DNA from: Hippasteria phrygiana
Lineage: Eukaryota > Echinodermata > Asteroidea > Valvatida > Goniasteridae
Assembly: GCA_037893225.1 (NCBI GenBank)
Contig: JAZGUH010000116.1
Location: 1,984,001 to 2,048,000, forward strand
Length of the DNA stretch: 64,000 nt
Direction of reading: 5' to 3'
Under the pieces are notes generated by a model. The model saw nothing but the letters and a program-made list of their open reading frames with translations. It was not told the origin of the DNA and did no database searches. Both the position numbers and the translations under genes were made by a program. Below, in pieces: positions 26,308-39,738 of this stretch (its first letter is position 1; every line of letters begins with the position of its first letter).

Positions 26308-29300
26308 ATGAAATATCAACCAAATACAGTAATTTTGACATGTATGGATAGCTTAGATCTGGCGCTACATGTTGCAATTATCGGCGGCTTCTTAGAGTTA
26401 AAACTTGTGGAGAAAATTCAAACCTCGCAATTTTTATTTTCTTTCCGGCCAACATCTGTGTGCATATTACCTTCTATTTATTGCTCCATGCCTGTCAAAT
26501 TCCCTAGGGTATGACTTGCTTTACTCATTCATAATTGCATGAAATATCAACCAAATTCAGTAATTTTGACATGTATGGATAGCTTAGACCTGGCGCTACA
26601 TGTTGCAATTATCGGCGGCTTCCTAGAGTTAAAACTTGTGGAGAAAATTCAAACCTCGCAATGTTTATTTTCTTTCCGGCCAACATCTGTGTACATGTTA
26701 CCGTCTATTTATTGCTCCATGCATGTCAAATTCCCTGGGGTATGGACTAGCTTTATTCATTCATAATTGCATGAAATATCAACCAAATGCAGTAATTTTG
26801 ACATGTATGGATAGCTTAGATCTGGCGCTACATGTTGCAATTATCGGCGGCTTCTTAGAGTTAACACTTGTGGAGAAAATTCAAAACTCGCAATGTTTAT
26901 TTTCTTTCCGGCCAACATCTGTGTGCATATTACCTTCTATTTATTGCTCCATGCCTGTCAAATTCCCTAGGGTATGACTTGCTTTACTCATTCATAATTG
27001 CATGAAATATCAACCAAATACAGTAATTTTGACATGTATGGATAGCTTAGATCTGGCGCTACATGTTGCAATTATCGGCGGCTTCTTAGAGTTAACACTT
27101 GTGGAGAACATTCAAACCTCGCAATGTTTATTTTCTTTCCGGCCAACATCTGTGTGCATATTACCTTCTATTTATTGCTCCATGCCTGTCAAATTCCCTA
27201 GGGTATGACTTGCTTTAATCATTCATAATTGCATGAAATATCAACCAAATACAGTAATTTTGACATGTATGGATAGCTTAGATCTGGCGCTACATGTTGC
27301 AATTATCGGCGGCTTCTTAGAGTTAAAACTTGTGGAGAAAATTCAAACCTCGCAATTTTTATTTTCTTTCCGGCCAACATCTGTGTGCATATTACCTTCT
27401 ATTTATTGCTCCATGCCTGTCAAATTCCCTAGGGTATGACTTGCTTTACTCATTCATAATTGCATGAAATATCAACCAAATACAGTAATTTTGACATGTA
27501 TGGATAGCTTAGATCTGGCGCTACATGTTGCAATCATCGGCGGCTTCCTAGAGTTAAAACTTGTGGAGAAAATTCAAACCTCGCAATGTTTATTTTCTTT
27601 CCGGCCAACATCTGTGTACATGTTACCGTCTATTTATTGCTCCATGCATGTCAAATTCCCTGGGGTATGGACTTGCTTTACTCATTCATAATTGCATGAA
27701 ATATCAACCAAATACAGTAATTTTGACATGTATGGATAGCTTAGATCTGGCGCTACATGTTGCAATCATCGGCGGCTTCCTAGAGTTAAAACTTGTGGAG
27801 AAAATTCAAACCTCGCAATGTTTATTTTCTTTCCGGCCAACATCTGTGTACATGTTACCGTCTATTTATTGCTCCATGCATGTCAAATTCCCTGGGGTAT
27901 GGACTTGCTTTATTCATTCATAATTGCATGAAATATCAACCAAATGCAGTAATTTTGACATGTATGGATAGCTTAGATCTGGCGCTACATGTTGCAATTA
28001 TCGGCGGCTTCTTAGAGTTAACACTTGTGGAGAAAATGCAAACCTCGCAATGTTTATTTTCTTTCCGGCCAACATCTGTGTACATATAACCGTCTATTTA
28101 TTGCTCCATGCATGTCAAATTCCCTGGGGTATGGACTTGCTTTATTCATTCATAATTGCATGAAATATCAACCAAATGCAGTAATTTTGACATGTATGGA
28201 TAGCTTAGACCTGGCGCTACATGTTGCAATTATCGGCGGCTTCTTAGAGTTAACACTTGTGGAGAAAATTCAAACCTCGCAATGTTTATTTTCTTTCCGG
28301 CCAACATCTGTGTACATGTTACCGTCTATTTATTGCTCCATGCCTGTCAAATTCCCTAGGGTATGACTTGCTTTACTCATTCATAATTGCATGAAATATC
28401 AACCAAATACAGTAATTTTGACATGTATGGATAGCTTAGATCTGGCGCTACATGTTGCAATCATCGGCGGCTTCTTAGAGTTAACACTTGTGGAGAAAAT
28501 TCAAACCTCGCAATGTTTATTTTCTTTCCGGCCAACATCTGTGTACATGTTACCGTCTATTTATTGCTCCATGCATGTCAAATTCCCTGGGGTATGGACT
28601 TGCTTTATTCATTCATAATTGCATGAAATATCAACCAAATGCAGTAATTTTGACATGTATGGATAGCTTAGACCTGGCGCTACATGTTGCAATTATCGGC
28701 GGCTTCTTAGAGTTAACACTTGTGGAGAAAATTCAAACCTCGCAATGTTTATTTTCTTTCCGGCCAACATCTGTGTGCATATTACCTTCTATTTATTGCT
28801 CCATGCCTCTCAAATTCCCTAGGGTATGACTTGCTTTACTCATTCATAATTGCATGAAATATCAACCAAATACAGTAATTTTGACATGTATGGATAGCTT
28901 AGACCTGGCGCTACATGTTGCAATCATCGGCGGCTTCCTAGAGTTAAAACTTGTGGAGAAAATTCAAACCTCGCAATGTTTATTTTCTTTCCGGCCAACA
29001 TCTGTGTGCATATTACCTTCTATTTATTGCTCCATGCCTGTCAAATTCCCTAGGGTATGACTTGCTTTACTCATTCATAATTGCATGAAATATCAACCAA
29101 ATACAGTAATTTTGACATGTATGGATAGCTTAGATCTGGCGCTACATGTTGCAATCATCGGCGGCTTCCTAGAGTTAAAACTTGTGGAGAAAATTCAAAC
29201 CTCGCAATGTTTATTTTCTTTCCGGCCAACATCTGTGTACATGTTACCGTCTATTTATTGCTCCATGCATGTCAAATTCCCTGGGGTATGGACTTGCTTT

Positions 29301-29547
29301 ATTCATTCATAATTGCATGAAATATCAACCAAATACAGTAATTTTGACATGTATGGATAGCTTAGATCTGGCGCTACATGTTGCAATTATCGGCGGCTTC
29401 TTAGAGTTAACACTTGTGGAGAACATTCAAACCTCGCAATGTTTATTTTCTTTCCGGCCAACATCTGTGTGCATATTACCTTCTATTTATTGCTCCATGC
29501 CTGTCAAATTCCCTAGGGTATGACTTGCTTTAATCATTCATAATTGC
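26308..29547. repeat. 14-mer unit (3,240 bp)
   Basis: Order 2-22-23-1-2-3-17-18m-19/6b-7-15-16-17-1. 18m is type 18 with T to G at 28038 (offset 111). The unit at 28160 is a 19/6b chimera (C51 and C95 of 19, then A155, G159, CCTGTC of 6b), correctly followed by type 7. The step from 17 to 1 at 29317 closes the unit. Confidence 0.8.
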
Positions 29548-31630
29548 ATGAAATATCAACCAAATACAGTAATTTTGACATGTATGGATAGCTTAGATCT
29601 GGCGCTACATGTTGCAATTATCGGCGGCTTCTTAGAGTTAAAACTTGTGGAGAAAATTCAAACCTCGCAATTTTTATTTTCTTTCCGGCCAACATCTGTG
29701 TGCATATTACCTTCTATTTATTGCTCCATGCCTGTCAAATTCCCTAGGGTATGACTTGCTTTACTCATTCATAATTGCATGAAATATCAACCAAATTCAG
29801 TAATTTTGACATGTATGGATAGCTTAGACCTGGCGCTACATGTTGCAATTATCGGCGGCTTCCTAGAGTTAAAACTTGTGGAGAAAATTCAAACCTCGCA
29901 ATGTTTATTTTCTTTCCGGCCAACATCTGTGTACATGTTACCGTCTATTTATTGCTCCATGCATGTCAAATTCCCTGGGGTATGGACTAGCTTTATTCAT
30001 TCATAATTGCATGAAATATCAACCAAATGCAGTAATTTTGACATGTATGGATAGCTTAGATCTGGCGCTACATGTTGCAATTATCGGCGGCTTCTTAGAG
30101 TTAACACTTGTGGAGAAAATTCAAAACTCGCAATGTTTATTTTCTTTCCGGCCAACATCTGTGTGCATATTACCTTCTATTTATTGCTCCATGCCTGTCA
30201 AATTCCCTAGGGTATGACTTGCTTTACTCATTCATAATTGCATGAAATATCAACCAAATACAGTAATTTTGACATGTATGGATAGCTTAGATCTGGCGCT
30301 ACATGTTGCAATTATCGGCGGCTTCTTAGAGTTAACACTTGTGGAGAACATTCAAACCTCGCAATGTTTATTTTCTTTCCGGCCAACATCTGTGTGCATA
30401 TTACCTTCTATTTATTGCTCCATGCCTGTCAAATTCCCTAGGGTATGACTTGCTTTAATCATTCATAATTGCATGAAATATCAACCAAATACAGTAATTT
30501 TGACATGTATGGATAGCTTAGATCTGGCGCTACATGTTGCAATTATCGGCGGCTTCTTAGAGTTAAAACTTGTGGAGAAAATTCAAACCTCGCAATTTTT
30601 ATTTTCTTTCCGGCCAACATCTGTGTGCATATTACCTTCTATTTATTGCTCCATGCCTGTCAAATTCCCTAGGGTATGACTTGCTTTACTCATTCATAAT
30701 TGCATGAAATATCAACCAAATACAGTAATTTTGACATGTATGGATAGCTTAGATCTGGCGCTACATGTTGCAATCATCGGCGGCTTCCTAGAGTTAAAAC
30801 TTGTGGAGAAAATTCAAACCTCGCAATGTTTATTTTCTTTCCGGCCAACATCTGTGTACATGTTACCGTCTATTTATTGCTCCATGCATGTCAAATTCCC
30901 TGGGGTATGGACTTGCTTTACTCATTCATAATTGCATGAAATATCAACCAAATACAGTAATTTTGACATGTATGGATAGCTTAGATCTGGCGCTACATGT
31001 TGCAATCATCGGCGGCTTCCTAGAGTTAAAACTTGTGGAGAAAATTCAAACCTCGCAATGTTTATTTTCTTTCCGGCCAACATCTGTGTACATGTTACCG
31101 TCTATTTATTGCTCCATGCATGTCAAATTCCCTGGGGTATGGACTTGCTTTATTCATTCATAATTGCATGAAATATCAACCAAATGCAGTAATTTTGACA
31201 TGTATGGATAGCTTAGATCTGGCGCTACATGTTGCAATTATCGGCGGCTTCTTAGAGTTAACACTTGTGGAGAAAATGCAAACCTCGCAATGTTTATTTT
31301 CTTTCCGGCCAACATCTGTGTACATATAACCGTCTATTTATTGCTCCATGCATGTCAAATTCCCTGGGGTATGGACTTGCTTTATTCATTCATAATTGCA
31401 TGAAATATCAACCAAATACAGTAATTTTGACATGTATGGATAGCTTAGATCTGGCGCTACATGTTGCAATTATCGGCGGCTTCTTAGAGTTAACACTTGT
31501 GGAGAACATTCAAACCTCGCAATGTTTATTTTCTTTCCGGCCAACATCTGTGTGCATATTACCTTCTATTTATTGCTCCATGCCTGTCAAATTCCCTAGG
31601 GTATGACTTGCTTTAATCATTCATAATTGC
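29548..31630. repeat. 9-mer unit (2,083 bp)
   Basis: Order 2-22-23-1-2-3-17-18m-1, that is, the preceding 14-mer with 19/6b-7-15-16-17 removed. It carries the same 18m substitution (31278), so it derives from the same recent ancestor. Confidence 0.8.
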
Positions 31631-32555
31631 ATGAAATATCAACCAAATACAGTAATTTTGACATGTATGGATAGCTTAGATCTGGCGCTACATGTTGCAA
31701 TTATCGGCGGCTTCTTAGAGTTAAAACTTGTGGAGAAAATTCAAACCTCGCAATTTTTATTTTCTTTCCGGCCAACATCTGTGTGCATATTACCTTCTAT
31801 TTATTGCTCCATGCCTGTCAAATTCCCTAGGGTATGACTTGCTTTACTCATTCATAATTGCATGAAATATCAACCAAATTCAGTAATTTTGACATGTATG
31901 GATAGCTTAGACCTGGCGCTACATGTTGCAATTATCGGCGGCTTCCTAGAGTTAAAACTTGTGGAGAAAATTCAAACCTCGCAATGTTTATTTTCTTTCC
32001 GGCCAACATCTGTGTACATGTTACCGTCTATTTATTGCTCCATGCATGTCAAATTCCCTGGGGTATGGACTAGCTTTATTCATTCATAATTGCATGAAAT
32101 ATCAACCAAATGCAGTAATTTTGACATGTATGGATAGCTTAGATCTGGCGCTACATGTTGCAATTATCGGCGGCTTCTTAGAGTTAACACTTGTGGAGAA
32201 AATTCAAAACTCGCAATGTTTATTTTCTTTCCGGCCAACATCTGTGTGCATATTACCTTCTATTTATTGCTCCATGCCTGTCAAATTCCCTAGGGTATGA
32301 CTTGCTTTACTCATTCATAATTGCATGAAATATCAACCAAATACAGTAATTTTGACATGTATGGATAGCTTAGATCTGGCGCTACATGTTGCAATTATCG
32401 GCGGCTTCTTAGAGTTAACACTTGTGGAGAACATTCAAACCTCGCAATGTTTATTTTCTTTCCGGCCAACATCTGTGTGCATATTACCTTCTATTTATTG
32501 CTCCATGCCTGTCAAATTCCCTAGGGTATGACTTGCTTTAATCATTCATAATTGC
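31631..32555. repeat. 4-mer unit 2-22-23-1, third internal copy (925 bp)
   Basis: Same four types as 138-1062 and as the first four monomers of the 14-mer and 9-mer. It leads into the 16-mer below. Confidence 0.8.
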
Positions 32556-35500
32556 ATGAAATATCAACCAAATACAGTAATTTTGACATGTATGGATAGC
32601 TTAGATCTGGCGCTACATGTTGCAATTATCGGCGGCTTCTTAGAGTTAAAACTTGTGGAGAAAATTCAAACCTCGCAATTTTTATTTTCTTTCCGGCCAA
32701 CATCTGTGTGCATATTACCTTCTATTTATTGCTCCATGCCTGTCAAATTCCCTAGGGTATGACTTGCTTTACTCATTCATAATTGCATGAAATATCAACC
32801 AAATACAGTAATTTTGACATGTATGGATAGCTTAGATCTGGCGCTACATGTTGCAATCATCGGCGGCTTCCTAGAGTTAAAACTTGTGGAGAAAATTCAA
32901 ACCTCGCAATGTTTATTTTCTTTCCGGCCAACATCTGTGTACATGTTACCGTCTATTTATTGCTCCATGCATGTCAAATTCCCTGGGGTATGGACTTGCT
33001 TTACTCATTCATAATTGCATGAAATATCAACCAAATACAGTAATTTTGACATGTATGGATAGCTTAGATCTGGCGCTACATGTTGCAATCATCGGCGGCT
33101 TCCTAGAGTTAAAACTTGTGGAGAAAATTCAAACCTCGCAATGTTTATTTTCTTTCCGGCCAACATCTGTGTACATGTTACCGTCTATTTATTGCTCCAT
33201 GCATGTCAAATTCCCTGGGGTATGGACTTGCTTTATTCATTCATAATTGCATGAAATATCAACCAAATGCAGTAATTTTGACATGTATGGATAGCTTAGA
33301 TCTGGCGCTACATGTTGCAATTATCGGCGGCTTCTTAGAGTTAACACTTGTGGAGAAAATGCAAACCTCGCAATGTTTATTTTCTTTCCGGCCAACATCT
33401 GTGTACATATAACCGTCTATTTATTGCTCCATGCATGTCAAATTCCCTGGGGTATGGACTTGCTTTATTCATTCATAATTGCATGAAATATCAACCAAAT
33501 GCAGTAATTTTGACATGTATGGATAGCTTAGACCTGGCGCTACATGTTGCAATTATCGGCGGCTTCTTAGAGTTAACACTTGTGGAGAAAATTCAAACCT
33601 CGCAATGTTTATTTTCTTTCCGGCCAACATCTGTGTACATGTTACCGTCTATTTATTGCTCCATGCCTGTCAAATTCCCTAGGGTATGACTTGCTTTACT
33701 CATTCATAATTGCATGAAATATCAACCAAATACAGTAATTTTGACATGTATGGATAGCTTAGATCTGGCGCTACATGTTGCAATCATCGGCGGCTTCTTA
33801 GAGTTAACACTTGTGGAGAAAATTCAAACCTCGCAATGTTTATTTTCTTTCCGGCCAACATCTGTGTACATGTTACCGTCTATTTATTGCTCCATGCATG
33901 TCAAATTCCCTGGGGTATGGACTTGCTTTATTCATTCATAATTGCATGAAATATCAACCAAATGCAGTAATTTTGACATGTATGGATAGCTTAGACCTGG
34001 CGCTACATGTTGCAATTATCGGCGGCTTCTTAGAGTTAACACTTGTGGAGAAAATTCAAACCTCGCAATGTTTATTTTCTTTCCGGCCAACATCTGTGTG
34101 CATATTACCTTCTATTTATTGCTCCATGCCTCTCAAATTCCCTAGGGTATGACTTGCTTTACTCATTCATAATTGCATGAAATATCAACCAAATACAGTA
34201 ATTTTGACATGTATGGATAGCTTAGACCTGGCGCTACATGTTGCAATCATCGGCGGCTTCCTAGAGTTAAAACTTGTGGAGAAAATTCAAACCTCGCAAT
34301 GTTTATTTTCTTTCCGGCCAACATCTGTGTGCATATTACCTTCTATTTATTGCTCCATGCCTGTCAAATTCCCTAGGGTATGACTTGCTTTACTCATTCA
34401 TAATTGCATGAAATATCAACCAAATACAGTAATTTTGACATGTATGGATAGCTTAGATCTGGCGCTACATGTTGCAATCATCGGCGGCTTCCTAGAGTTA
34501 AAACTTGTGGAGAAAATTCAAACCTCGCAATGTTTATTTTCTTTCCGGCCAACATCTGTGTACATGTTACCGTCTATTTATTGCTCCATGCATGTCAAAT
34601 TCCCTGGGGTATGGACTTGCTTTATTCATTCATAATTGCATGAAATATCAACCAAATGCAGTAATTTTGACATGTATGGATAGCTTAGATCTGGCGCTAC
34701 ATGTTGCAATTATCGGCGGCTTCTTAGAGTTAACACTTGTGGAGAAAATTCAAACCTCGCAATGTTTATTTTCTTTCCGGCCAACATCTGTGTACATATA
34801 ACCGTCTATTTATTGCTCCATGCATGTCAAATTCCCTGGGGTATGGACTTGCTTTATTCATTCATAATTGCATGAAATATCAACCAAATGCAGTAATTTT
34901 GACATGTATGGATAGCTTAGACCTGGCGCTACATGTTGCAATTATCGGCGGCTTCTTAGAGTTAACACTTGTGGAGAAAATTCAAACCTCGCAATGTTTA
35001 TTTTCTTTCCGGCCAACATCTGTGTGCATATTACCTTCTATTTATTGCTCCATGCCTGTCAAATTCCCTAGGGTATGACTTGCTTTACTCATTCATAATT
35101 GCATGAAATATCAACCAAATACAGTAATTTTGACATGTATGGATAGCTTAGATCTGGCGCTACATGTTGCAATCATCGGCGGCTTCCTAGAGTTAAAACT
35201 TGTGGAGAAAATTCAAACCTCGCAATGTTTATTTTCTTTCTGGCCAACATCTGTGTACATGTTACCGTCTATTTATTGCTCCATGCATGTCAAATTCCCT
35301 GGGGTATGGACTTCCTTTACTCATTCATAATTGCATGAAATATCAACCAAATACAGTAATTTTGACATGTATGGATAGCTTAGATCTGGCGCTACATGTT
35401 GCAATCATCGGCGGCTTCCTAGAGTTAAAACTTGTGGAGAAAATTCAAACCTCGCAATGTTTATTTTATTTCCGGCCAACATCTGTGTACATGTTACCGT

Positions 35501-36260
35501 CTATTTATTGCTCCATGCATGTCAAATTCCCTGGGGTATGGACTAGCTTTACTCATTCATAATTGCATGAAATATCAACCAAATTCAGTAATTTTGACAT
35601 GTATGGATAGCTTAGACCTGGCGCTACATGTTGCAATTATCGGCGGCTTCCTAGAGTTAAAACTTGTGGAGAAAATTCAAACCTCGCAATGTTTATTTTC
35701 TTTCCGGCCAACATCTGTGTACATGTTACCGTCTATTTATTGCTCCATGCATGTCAAATTCCCTGGGGTATGGACTAGCTTTATTCATTCATAATTGCAT
35801 GAAATATCAACCAAATGCAGTAATTTTGACATGTATGGATAGCTTAGATCTGGCGCTACATGTTGCAATTATCGGCGGCTTCTTAGAGTTAACACTTGTG
35901 GAGAAAATTCAAAACTCGCAATGTTTATTTTCTTTCCGGCCAACATCTGTGTGCATATTACCTTCTATTTATTGCTCCATGCCTGTCAAATTCCCTAGGG
36001 TATGACTTGCTTTACTCATTCATAATTGCATGAAATATCAACCAAATACAGTAATTTTGACATGTATGGATAGCTTAGATCTGGCGCTACATGTTGCAAT
36101 TATCGGCGGCTTCTTAGAGTTAACACTTGTGGAGAACATTCAAACCTCGCAATGTTTATTTTCTTTCCGGCCAACATCTGTGTGCATATTACCTTCTATT
36201 TATTGCTCCATGCCTGTCAAATTCCCTAGGGTATGACTTGCTTTAATCATTCATAATTGC
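32556..36260. repeat. 16-mer unit, copy 1 (3,705 bp)
   Basis: Order 2-3-17-18m-19/6b-7-15-16-17-18-19-20-21-22-23-1; 9 x 232 + 7 x 231 = 3,705. The 18m state is at 33361. The chimera 19/6b is at 33483, and the jump 7 to 15 is at 33946. Confidence 0.8.
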
Positions 36261-39200
36261 ATGAAATATCAACCAAATACAGTAATTTTGACATGTATGG
36301 ATAGCTTAGATCTGGCGCTACATGTTGCAATTATCGGCGGCTTCTTAGAGTTAAAACTTGTGGAGAAAATTCAAACCTCGCAATTTTTATTTTCTTTCCG
36401 GCCAACATCTGTGTGCATATTACCTTCTATTTATTGCTCCATGCCTGTCAAATTCCCTAGGGTATGACTTGCTTTACTCATTCATAATTGCATGAAATAT
36501 CAACCAAATACAGTAATTTTGACATGTATGGATAGCTTAGATCTGGCGCTACATGTTGCAATCATCGGCGGCTTCCTAGAGTTAAAACTTGTGGAGAAAA
36601 TTCAAACCTCGCAATGTTTATTTTCTTTCCGGCCAACATCTGTGTACATGTTACCGTCTATTTATTGCTCCATGCATGTCAAATTCCCTGGGGTATGGAC
36701 TTGCTTTACTCATTCATAATTGCATGAAATATCAACCAAATACAGTAATTTTGACATGTATGGATAGCTTAGATCTGGCGCTACATGTTGCAATCATCGG
36801 CGGCTTCCTAGAGTTAAAACTTGTGGAGAAAATTCAAACCTCGCAATGTTTATTTTCTTTCCGGCCAACATCTGTGTACATGTTACCGTCTATTTATTGC
36901 TCCATGCATGTCAAATTCCCTGGGGTATGGACTTGCTTTATTCATTCATAATTGCATGAAATATCAACCAAATGCAGTAATTTTGACATGTATGGATAGC
37001 TTAGATCTGGCGCTACATGTTGCAATTATCGGCGGCTTCTTAGAGTTAACACTTGTGGAGAAAATTCAAACCTCGCAATGTTTATTTTCTTTCCGGCCAA
37101 CATCTGTGTACATATAACCGTCTATTTATTGCTCCATGCATGTCAAATTCCCTGGGGTATGGACTTGCTTTATTCATTCATAATTGCATGAAATATCAAC
37201 CAAATGCAGTAATTTTGACATGTATGGATAGCTTAGACCTGGCGCTACATGTTGCAATTATCGGCGGCTTCTTAGAGTTAACACTTGTGGAGAAAATTCA
37301 AACCTCGCAATGTTTATTTTCTTTCCGGCCAACATCTGTGTACATGTTACCGTCTATTTATTGCTCCATGCCTGTCAAATTCCCTAGGGTATGACTTGCT
37401 TTACTCATTCATAATTGCATGAAATATCAACCAAATACAGTAATTTTGACATGTATGGATAGCTTAGATCTGGCGCTACATGTTGCAATCATCGGCGGCT
37501 TCTTAGAGTTAACACTTGTGGAGAAAATTCAAACCTCGCAATGTTTATTTTCTTTCCGGCCAACATCTGTGTACATGTTACCGTCTATTTATTGCTCCAT
37601 GCATGTCAAATTCCCTGGGGTATGGACTTGCTTTATTCATTCATAATTGCATGAAATATCAACCAAATGCAGTAATTTTGACATGTATGGATAGCTTAGA
37701 CCTGGCGCTACATGTTGCAATTATCGGCGGCTTCTTAGAGTTAACACTTGTGGAGAAAATTCAAACCTCGCAATGTTTATTTTCTTTCCGGCCAACATCT
37801 GTGTGCATATTACATTCTATTTATTGCTCCATGCCTCTCAAATTCCCTAGGGTATGACTTGCTTTACTCATTCATAATTGCATGAAATATCAACCAAATA
37901 CAGTAATTTTGACATGTATGGATAGCTTAGACCTGGCGCTACATGTTGCAATCATCGGCGGCTTCCTAGAGTTAAAACTTGTGGAGAAAATTCAAACCTC
38001 GCAATGTTTATTTTCTTTCCGGCCAACATCTGTGTGCATATTACCTTCTATTTATTGCTCCATGCCTGTCAAATTCCCTAGGGTATGACTTGCTTTACTC
38101 ATTCATAATTGCATGAAATATCAACCAAATACAGTAATTTTGACATGTATGGATAGCTTAGATCTGGCGCTACATGTTGCAATCATCGGCGGCTTCCTAG
38201 AGTTAAAACTTGTGGAGAAAATTCAAACCTCGCAATGTTTATTTTCTTTCCGGCCAACATCTGTGTACATGTTACCGTCTATTTATTGCTCCATGCATGT
38301 CAAATTCCCTGGGGTATGGACTTGCTTTATTCATTCATAATTGCATGAAATATCAACCAAATGCAGTAATTTTGACATGTATGGATAGCTTAGATCTGGC
38401 GCTACATGTTGCAATTATCGGCGGCTTCTTAGAGTTAACACTTGTGGAGAAAATTCAAACCTCGCAATGTTTATTTTCTTTCCGGCCAACATCTGTGTAC
38501 ATATAACCGTCTATTTATTGCTCCATGCATGTCAAATTCCCTGGGGTATGGACTTGCTTTATTCATTCATAATTGCATGAAATATCAACCAAATGCAGTA
38601 ATTTTGACATGTATGGATAGCTTAGACCTGGCGCTACATGTTGCAATTATCGGCGGCTTCTTAGAGTTAACACTTGTGGAGAAAATTCAAACCTCGCAAT
38701 GTTTATTTTCTTTCCGGCCAACATCTGTGTGCATATTACCTTCTATTTATTGCTCCATGCCTGTCAAATTCCCTAGGGTATGACTTGCTTTACTCATTCA
38801 TAATTGCATGAAATATCAACCAAATTAATACAGTAATTTTGACATGTATGGATAGCTTAGATCTGGCGCTACATGTTGCAATCATCGGCGGCTTCCTAGA
38901 GTTAAAACTTGTGGAGAAAATTCAAACCTCGCAATGTTTATTTTCTTTCTGGCCAACATCTGTGTACATGTTACCGTCTATTTATTGCTCCATGCATGTC
39001 AAATTCCCTGGGGTATGGACTTCCTTTACTCATTCATAATTGCATGAAATATCAACCAAATACAGTAATTTTGACATGTATGGATAGCTTAGATCTGGCG
39101 CTACATGTTGCAATCATCGGCGGCTTCCTAGAGTTAAAACTTGTGGAGAAAATTCAAACCTCGCAATGTTTATTTTATTTCCGGCCAACATCTGTGTACA

Positions 39201-39738
39201 TGTTACCGTCTATTTATTGCTCCATGCATGTCAAATTCCCTGGGGTATGGACTAGCTTTACTCATTCATAATTGCATGAAATATCAACCAAATTCAGTAA
39301 TTTTGACATGTATGGATAGCTTAGACCTGGCGCTACATGTTGCAATTATCGGCGGCTTCCTAGAGTTAAAACTTGTGGAGAAAATTCAAACCTCGCAATG
39401 TTTATTTTCTTTCCGGCCAACATCTGTGTACATGTTACCGTCTATTTATTGCTCCATGCATGTCAAATTCCCTGGGGTGTGGACTAGCTTTATTCATTCA
39501 TAATTGCATGAAATATCAACCAAATGCAGTAATTTTGACATGTATGGATAGCTTAGATCTGGCGCTACATGTTGCAATTATCGGCGGCTTCTTAGAGTTA
39601 ACACTTGTGGAGAAAATTCAAAACTCGCAATGTTTATTTTCTTTCCGGCCAACATCTGTGTGCATATTACCTTCTATTTATTGCTCCATGCCTGTCAAAT
39701 TCCCTAGGGTATGACTTGCTTTACTCATTCATAATTGC
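36261..39738. repeat. 16-mer unit, copy 2, incomplete (15 monomers)
   Basis: The order matches copy 1 up to type 23 (39508) and then continues with the 1/4 chimera rather than type 1. The 18m substitution is absent. Private changes are C to A at 37814, a 4-bp insertion near 38826 and A to G at 39479. Confidence 0.8.
38808..39043. repeat. Type 20 monomer with a 4-bp insertion (236 bp)
   Basis: After CAAAT at 38821-38825 there are four extra bases, TAAT at 38826-38829, before ACAG resumes. It is the only insertion of this kind that I found in the array. T139 and the TTCC tail identify the unit as type 20. Confidence 0.85.
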
